The notes under the pieces are model-generated. The model worked only from the letters and a program-made list of their open reading frames with translations, was not told the origin of the DNA and made no database searches. A stretch of DNA of 64,000 nt from positions 14,437,951 through 14,501,950 of the forward strand of contig NC_059076.1 in assembly GCF_020497125.1 (NCBI RefSeq), given 5' to 3'. The stretch comes from Mauremys mutica. Lineage: Eukaryota; Chordata; Testudines; Geoemydidae. The position numbers and the translations under genes are program-made. This document shows positions 40,401-49,400 of the stretch, in pieces; position 1 is the stretch's first letter; each line of letters starts with the position of its first letter.

Positions 40401-43400
40401 CTGTTCAATTCACTAAACTACAGATAATATTTACTTTGTTTAATAAATCAGTTAGTTTATCACACATTTTGAAAAACGTTGTTTTACATTTAAAACTTTT
40501 TTTTCTTATGCATCCAGCACATTTAAGGTAGCTTTATTTAAAAAAAAATAAAATTCTGTTTTTGTTCATGTTTAATTGAATTTGAATTTCCATCCAAATA
40601 AAATTTGGCACTAATCACAAGTAAAAAATTAATCATCATCTAATAAATAAGAAAGGCATAATCCTTCATTTTCTAATATAATAAAATATGTAAAAGTTAA
40701 GAATCTCAATTAATAGAAGTTTAGCTCAACTAATCGCTTAAATAAATGTATATAGCGCATTCTCCTGGTTAGCAAAAAGAAGCACCAAATTTAGTGAAAG
40801 GCTATATTTAGTAGCAATTCAACATGTTTTAAAGGTTACCAACTAATGAGAATCAGACTTTCTTTAGGAAAGAGCTTATTTAAATCAAGCTTTCCTACTT
40901 ACTGATTAAAATTGATTATTTAAATTGCTTTGATTTAAATCAATCCATCCTGCTGTATTCTATCACGTAAATTTCTTTTTTCTTCTCCAGAGCATTTCAA
41001 TAGACATTTAGTTTCCTACCTGTTCTTTTTATAATTTCCCAAACAGCAGCAGCAGTGGCAGGTATTACAGAAGGTTGATCAAGACACAGTCGTCCAATGT
41101 TGATAATATGGAATCCATCCACATCCTTTTCAGGTGCAACAATATTGCAGACTGTTCGTTCATCTATATGATCTGGAAAATTGTTATTTAAAAATTATAT
41201 TTCTTCTCAGCTGTCAACAGAAGTGAGCACTCCCAGCCCAACTATTTTATTTTTAAGGAAAACCACATGTATTTTATTCAGTTCAACAGTCTGTCAGGTT
41301 ACCATTATTATTCACCATGACTAAACTGCCAGCCTGATATGGGGGAAAAATCCTTCCTACCCCACATATGGAGATCAGTAGTTTAACTGAGATCTATGTC
41401 AAACAGATTTAGTTAAACTATCACATATTTTGTAATATAGACAAGCCCAGTTACCTCATGAGTTAAAATTTAAATCTGTTGTTAAAATATAGTGTTCATT
41501 GGTCTGTGTGAAAATAGTGGTTTCAGTCCAGGTTCCAGTGGATTGATGTCTGCAACACTCAGAAACCACCACCATAAATGACAGTCTAAACAGAGTAGTG
41601 AAGGACCAAATGAGAATGGAGCGTGAATTACTCTCTCGCTCTTAGGGCATGTCTACACTACCCACCAGTTCTGCGGGCAGCGATCGATCCTGCGGGGATT
41701 GATTTATCGCATCTAGTCTAGATGCGATAAATCGACCCCCGAGCACTCTCTTGTCAACTCCTGTACTCCAGCGCTGCGAGAGGTTCAGGCAGAGTCGACG
41801 GGTGAGGGGCAGCACCACTCACCATGGTGAAGACACCAAGGTAAGTCAATCTAAGTATGTCGACTTCAGCTATATTATTCACGTAGCTGAAGTTGCGTCA
41901 CTTAGATAGATTCCCCCCATCCCTCGCAGTGTAGACCAGGGCTTAGGCTATGTACGCAACCACTTATCTCAGCAGATGTTGCTCAGGGGTGTGTAAAAAA
42001 CACCTCCCTCAGCAGCATAAGTTACACTGACATAAGCGCTGGTGTGGACAGTGCTATGTTGGTGGGAAACACGCTCCTGCCGGCACAGCTACTGTGGCTC
42101 ATTCGGGGTGGTATAATTATGTCAATGGGAGAGCACAGAGCAGCTACATGAGAGATCTTGGTGCAGCTGTGCTCTGTAAGCTGCCTAGTGTAGACATAGT
42201 CTTAGATCAGCGCAGAGGCCTAAAGGCAGGGCTCTGCAAGAAAGCGGAGCGTTTACAAAGCCACTACTGTAACTGTTCTGAGTATATAGAGAGGACTTCA
42301 ATCCCCAGGCTTTGAGGTGGGACCTTTCACCAGTTCTAAATTCACAAGAAATACTTAATGAACAACTCTCACCTCCACCCTTGAATCTGTTAATATCGCT
42401 GCTGCTGCTTTGCAGACAAAACCAATGACTCTAGAGCTAAAAGTCAGCACACTCCAATCTATTCCCAGAGTCAATCATTAGTCAGTAAATCAGACTTTGT
42501 CCTCCTTACTTATGTTACAGTGCCATCATGTGGCCAATTCATTCCACTGATTGAAAACTGCTGAAAATAATACTAGATAACCTTAAAAGTTTTGCACTTT
42601 AAAAACAAACAAAAAACCAACACTTTCCAGCCACAGATCTCAAAACAACTTAAGAGATATTAAACCTCAAAATCCTTTGTGAAGTATAGATTATTTATCC
42701 CTATTTTACAGATGGGGCAACTAAGGCACAGAGAGGTGTCCAAGGTCAAAGAGCAAGATGGGTGGCAAAGGTGGAAACCTGATCTGACTCACAGTCCTGT
42801 GCTTTATTGCTGTTATTTGTATGACAGTAGACCTTAGAAACCCCAGTCAGGAGTCCGGGCCCAATTCTGCTAGGCACTGTACACATGTGTACCAAAAAGA
42901 CAGTTTCTGCCCTTAAGAGCTCACAATCTAAGTGCACGATGAGACAGCGGGTGGACACAACAGAGGGGAACACAAGGCAACAGATTATGATCAGCTCAGT
43001 AAGCAGTAGTCACAGCGCACCAACTGCCTAGCCATTGCTGAGGGTTTTGTAGGCATCACAGCATGGATGGGCTTGTAGAAGAGACGTAAAGGAGGATAAC
43101 AAAGGCTTTGTGAATTTTTACACACAGCTCATTCTAAGCATAAGAGATAACATGAGAAAAAGCATGAAGCTGTTTGAAGGAAAACTGGACTAATGGGTGA
43201 TAAAGGTTAGCACTGCTTGCGGAACAGAGGTGAGGCTGACCACTTGATAGCTTACAAGACGCAATAGGTAGGATTGAGATATGCCATAAAAAGGCCTTAA
43301 AAGTGAAGACAAACCATTTGTTTTATGCGGTGGAGAAGGGGGAACCAATGGAGGAATGCAAAAGGAAGTGACAAAGCAACAAGCCAAGAAAATTATCGTG

Positions 43401-46400
43401 GCAGCAATGTTTTGAGTGTATTTAACGGGTGGTGGGCAAGATGACTTTTATCAAGACTCAAAAGAAAGAGGTTGCAGTAGTCAAGTTGGGAAATGCTGAA
43501 AACCTGCATGAGAGTTTTAGCTGTGTTGGCAGAGAGGAGAAGCTGAATCTTACGGTATGGCTACATTGTGAGCTAGCGCTGTGATACCCACCTCATATAC
43601 ATATACTTGCTCTAGGACTCTTCGAGCTAGCATGCTAAAAACAGTAGGACAGCCATGGTAATGTGGACAGTGGCAAGTGGTGGCACAGGCTAGCTGCCCG
43701 GAATATGTACTCACAGGATTCAGGCAAATTTGTATTCCAGGCAGCTAGTGGCTACGTTACTATTTTTAGTGCGTTAGCTCGAAAAGAGCTAGCGCAAGTA
43801 TGTGTACAGAAGCTGCGTCTCACACCCCTAGCTCGTAGTGTAGATGCAGCAAGATTTAAATGTAGCCTGGATGTGTGGATCTAGAAAGAGGGCCGAGTCA
43901 AAAGAAGATGCCAGGATAAAGTGACAAGGAGGACCACAGTGTTGTCCTTGGTGACAGAGAGATGTTGGGATGTAGAAGAGTAGTTTGGGAGGATGTCTAC
44001 ACTGTAGACCTTACAGCCGCTGTAAGGTCTCCTGTGTAGCAGCTCCATGTCGGTGGGAGAGAGCTCTCCTGTCGGCATAATTAAACCACCCCTAAGGAGG
44101 GCAGTAGCTATGTCGGCAGAAGAGTCGGTCAGGGTGTGCTTTTTTCATACCCCTCACCGACAAAAGTTTTGTTGAGAAAAGTACTAGTGCAGACATAGCC
44201 CTAAAAGCTTGCTTTAACCATGATACCATGTTTCCTCTGGAAAAAAATTACATCTCTCACTTCTATTCTAGCTACTGTTTTATCAAATGATGTTTTTCTT
44301 TGGAGGTTATACAATAGCTGTAATTTGTTATTGATTTGTTAATTAGTTAGATACTAGTTTGTTTTCACATGCGGGAAAAAACATGCAGAAAATGTTGTCC
44401 AAAGCCTATGATTAGCAAGTATGAAGGGGTCACCTTTAATGAAAAACCTTATTAGCAGAACAAGTAATCTAAAAACAGAACAAAACAAAAACCCACTTGC
44501 ATATCCCATGAAAATGATAAAGTTGGCCATGGTCAAGGAGAAAACAGAAAGATGTTTCAGAGTAGCAGCCATGTTAGTCTGTATCCGCAAAAAGAACAGG
44601 AGTACTTGTGGCACCTTAGAGAGTAACAAATGTATTTGAGCATAAGCTTTCGTGGGCTAAAACCCACTTCATTGGATGCATAGACTGGAACATGTTCTCT
44701 GTATGTATAAATATCTTCTTGCTGTATGTTCCAGCCTATGCATCTGATGAAGTGGGCTGTAGCCCACGAAAGCTTATGCTCAAATAAATTTGTTACTCTC
44801 TAAGGTGCCACAAGTCCTCCTTTGTTTAGAAAGATGTTTGACTCAATGCAATCAATACAAAATTTTCCGGGATGCTAATTAAGAAACAGCAAGCACTTTA
44901 TTTAAAATAAATAAATAAAATAAATATTTTAATAAATAAATAAATAAATATTTAAAATAAATAAAATTGAGATGGAGGGGAATACATAGCAGCTGCCAAA
45001 TGCCAGTATGACACACAGCACCCCATAATGAATAGGGGGAACCAGGAACCTACCTCTCCCCCACACCACCCTAAGGAGTGTGTTGGGCTCATCAGGAGAA
45101 GTATATATGGCCCACACACTGGGACTCAAGCAAAGGATTGTGTCAAAATGATAAAGGCCTAAAATGGTTAAATCTCTTGACATTTGTACTACCAGACTGC
45201 ATCTGCCATAGTGTCTATGGGAACGCACTGAGTTATATAAACATGGACATCTCATATGCTTGTCCCACTTTGCACATGCATCGATCTGAGAGCCACCTAT
45301 GAAGGGACCCCTCCATGCACACCTATACAGGGGTCACATTAAGCAATGATTTCTGGAGCTCTGCTTATGCAAATTAACAGGTAATTGAAGCAAATCATTA
45401 AGTAGTTCAAAGTACTTCTATCAACAAAGGCTTAACTCACTTGTAAAATTAGGACTTCCCTGGGGTCAGAAACAGTGAAGCAGTTAGCAAAGCAATCAGA
45501 TCTTATATTTCTAATGGCCCATTTTTATAATTACTGTCACTCATATAAGTGTGTGTTACATAATTAGTTTTTATTATAACAATTATATTTTAATATTATA
45601 AATTATTTTCCATGATACACATTTAATTACTATATTGTGTCTGTGCAGTGTTCCAACACCTTTGGAAAAGAAAGAGATTGCAGAATATAAAAACACCAAA
45701 GAAAAAGCAAGTTCTGACCTTCCAACAGTTACAGTTTAGAAAAAAAAATAATAAGAGGCTCTTTGTGGCTGACCATCAGTTGTTAATTCATTCTAGAGAA
45801 GCTACATAGACCTAGCATTCCCAGATCTCAAAGCAAAGACAGCTCTCATTTCGTGTGCCTGCATGCATGTGTATGAAAATACCATAGGAACAGATTCTCT
45901 ACCAGACAAGGAAAGAGATGCAACTGAATCTCTGAGCAGTTTGAGGAAGAATATTGCCTCATCTTTGAGAACATCCAAAAGAACCAAATTACCTTGGGAA
46001 AAGGCTAGCATTTATTTTTTAAAAATGTATTACATACTTAATGCAAAACCACTGTGCTCAAATACAGAATGGGGGACAACTGGCTTGACAACAGCACTGC
46101 TAATAAGGATCTGGGAGTTGTGGTGGATCACAGGGTCAACATGAGTCAGCAATGCGATGCTGTTGCAAAAAAAGCAAATGCAATTTTAGGTTGCATTAAC
46201 ATAGGCATAGCATGCAAGTCACAGAGGTGGTAATACTGCTCTACTCAGCGGTGGTTAGGCTCAGCTGAAGTACTGTGTCCAATTTTGGTCACCAGTGTGT
46301 AAAATCACACAATCATAGAAGATTAGGGTTGGAAGAACCTCAGGAGGTCATCTAGTCCAACCTCCTGCTCAAAACAGGACCAATCCCAACTAAATCATCT

Positions 46401-49400
46401 CACCCAGGGCATTGTCAAGCCAGGCCTTAAAAACCTCTAAGGAGGAGATTCCACCACCTCTCAGAGAAGCTGGAAAGAATCCAGAGGTGTGTGTCAAAGA
46501 TGATCAAAGGGATGGAATGCATGCCATATGAATAAGGTCCTACCAAATTCACAGTCCATTTTGGTCAAATTCATGGTCATAAAATTTTTTAAATAGTAAA
46601 TTTCATTATTTCTACTCTTTAAATCTGAAATTTCATGGTGTTGTAATTGTAGGGGTCCTGACCCAAAAAGGAGTTGGGGGAGGACTTTGCGAGATTATTG
46701 TTTGGGGGCTTGAGATACTGCTACCCTTACTTCTGTCTGCTTTCAGAGCTGGACAGCTGGAGAGCGGTGGCTGCTGGCCAGGAGCCCAGCTCTGAGGGCA
46801 GAGCCATGGCCAGAAGCAGCACAGAAGTAAGGTTTGCATGATGTGGTGTTGCCACCTGTACTTCTGCACTGCTGCCTGCAGCGCTGGGCCCTCAATCAGC
46901 AGCCACCACACTCCGGTTGCCTAGGTCTGAAGGCAGCAGCGCAGAGGTACGGGTGGCATAGCATGGTATTGCCACGCTTACTTCTGTGCCGCTGCTGGCG
47001 GGACACTGCCTTCAGACCTGGGTGCCTGGCCAACAACTGCCGCTCTCCAGCTGCCCAGCTCTGAAGGCAGCATAAAAGTACGGGTGGCAATACCACAATC
47101 CCCCTAAAATAATCTTGTGACCCTCCCTCGTGGCTCCCTTTTGGGTCAGGACCCCCAATTTGAGAAACACTGGTTTCCCCTGTGAAATCTGTATAGTATA
47201 GGGTAAAAGCACACAAAAGACCAGATTTCATAGGGGGAGACCAGATTTCATGGTCTGTGACAGATTTTTCATGGCCGCGAATTTGGTAGGGCCCTACATA
47301 TGAACAAAGGCTGAGGGAACTGGGTATGTTTACTTTGGAAAAGAGGAGATTGAGGGGGAACATGATCGTGGTCTTCAAATACTTGAAAGCCTGCCATAAA
47401 ATAGATGGAGAAAAGTTGTTTTCTCTTGCCACAGGGCGCAGGACAAGAGGCAATGGGTTCAAATAACAGCATAGCAGATTTAGATTAAATCTCAGGAAAC
47501 ACTTCCTAACTGTAAGAACAGTAGGACAATGGAACAGATGCCTAGGGAGGTTATGGAAGCTCCTTCACAGGAGATTTTCAAAAGGAGGCTGGATAGCCAT
47601 CTGTCTTGGATGGTTTAGGAACAACAAATCCTGCATCTTGGCAGGTGGTTAGACTAGATGAACCTTGTGGTCCCTTCTAACCCTATGATTCTATTCTGGG
47701 GAAAAATCTGGAACTGGGAGTGTGTTGGGATCACCCTGTGGGGATTTTTAAGGCTGGTGAGAGAGAAGGTATGGCTGACTGGCTGCAGCACAGAGACAGA
47801 CATAGCTGGGAGAGGCTTACATGCTGGAGGCTGTTTGTGAGTAGTCCAAGCTGGTGGCTTCAGCAGCAAAGCATTGGAAAGGGCATCCCAGGTTACAGGG
47901 CGGAGTGACATAGCTACTCATTAGTCTGGACTGTTCCCAGGTATGTCACAGCTTCCCCAGCCAGTGAGTATAGCCCCACCCCCTCTCACACACAACACAA
48001 GGGAGTGGGAGAAAGTCTGCCCAATTTATAAAGAGACTGACACAGAATAATTCCAGTCCACCTTTGAGAAAATATGTGAGATGCACAATATTCCAGGGCA
48101 TAAACAGATACCTATCCTCTTAATCCAATTAACAGGGAAATTTGTGCATTTGATAAGAAACCTCAGCTTCAATAAGAATAATCTCCACTGTTTCATTCGT
48201 GAGGTACAGGATAAAATAAGGAATCAATATTAAATAACGGGTGTAAGCATCATGCAGCGGACTCATTATAATCAGCAGTTTCCTCTGAAGGGCTTTTTAT
48301 ACCAATGGGCTGCAGCTTGTATGCACAAGTTGTTTACAGTTTTTCTCTTACAACTGTCCAAATTTAAAGCATATAATAAAATTGCATTACTTACCTGGAA
48401 GAGGTAACTGGACTAATATACCATTAACTCTTGAATCATGGTTTAATTTGGCAGTCAGATCTAAAAGTTCTTCCTCAGAAATGTCTTTAGGCTTCAATAT
48501 TATCTCACTACAAATGCCTGATAAAAAAGCAAAGCAAAAGATATTTGCATAGTGCAAGCTTTTTCTAAGGTGAGCTGAGACATTTTTGGTGAGGTTTTTT
48601 AGAAGTGCTCAGCGCTCGCCCAACTCTGCTCCCATTGACTGTCTTCAATGAGCACTTATGAAAATCTCACCTTTTCTGTTTAATTTTAATAGTATGCATA
48701 TATAATTCATGTGTAATCTTATAAAGAAATTCATAGGAAGTTAAATGTCTTAATTCAGTAGGTCTAACAATATTAAAACAGATTTATGTATGTTTGGAAA
48801 ATCCTAATCAAATAATTTGTCAAGCAACATCATAGAATCGTAGTTGTATTGATATCAAAGTGATTCAGATTTCCATTTAGACTGTGGTGTTAATTCAGGA
48901 GGGCTGCTTATTCTTCCAATGTAGTCATTATTAAATGTATTTTTCCTGCAGGATTTTAGAGGAAACATTTAATAATAATAAAAGTAATTCTTCTATTGAT
49001 GAGACAATATAACAGAATTCTAATTTCATTTTATATACCAAATTCTCCATCTCCCCTATGAATTGAAATAATAAAATTATAGGGGAAAAATAAAGATTTT
49101 TGCAACATCATCTGACATTCCTGAGCAGTTCAATTTTGTTTGTTTTGTTTTTAACTTAATATAAAACCTAGTACATGAAAACAATACAATTTAATCTAAA
49201 AATATATAAAACCAACTGACTATTAGTGGGTCAATTCATTCTTTTCACTACTACGGGTAATAAAGTATAAGACAAGAATTTCTGTTTAAAGCCGGTATTC
49301 TTAAGGACATCTAAAAGAAATACCCACACCCTATCTGTTTTATATTCTTATACCACACTCATTACCATGGTGTCAGAGCATCCTGTCCCATAGTATAATC

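Larger units (their letters stand above)
46045..47695 (+). pseudogene. CR1-family LINE remnant split by two later insertions
   Basis: Plus-strand pieces: about 46045-46302 ([20 protein letters not shown]), 46464-46532 ([22 protein letters not shown]) and 47305-47695 (C-terminal pol region and 3' UTR with CTTGTGGTCCCTTCTAACCC and ATGATTCTAT). They are collinear with a CR1 pol C-terminus. A minus-strand CR1 scrap (46303-46463) and a hAT (46533-47296) interrupt it. Frames are decayed. Confidence 0.75.
41173..48394 (-). other. MTHFD2L: MTHFD2L intron 3
   Basis: The intron is 7.2 kb. It holds abutting Harbinger MITEs (41645-42201), a MIR-like SINE (about 42655-42980), an L2-like LINE (about 43030-43985) interrupted by a Harbinger MITE (43553-43850), another MITE (43987-44201), a Penelope-tail pair (44558-44827), an (AAAT)n tract and a composite CR1 (46045-47695). 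44968-46044 and 47696-48394 show no gene; 47696-47990 looks repeat-like but unclassified. Confidence 0.75.
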
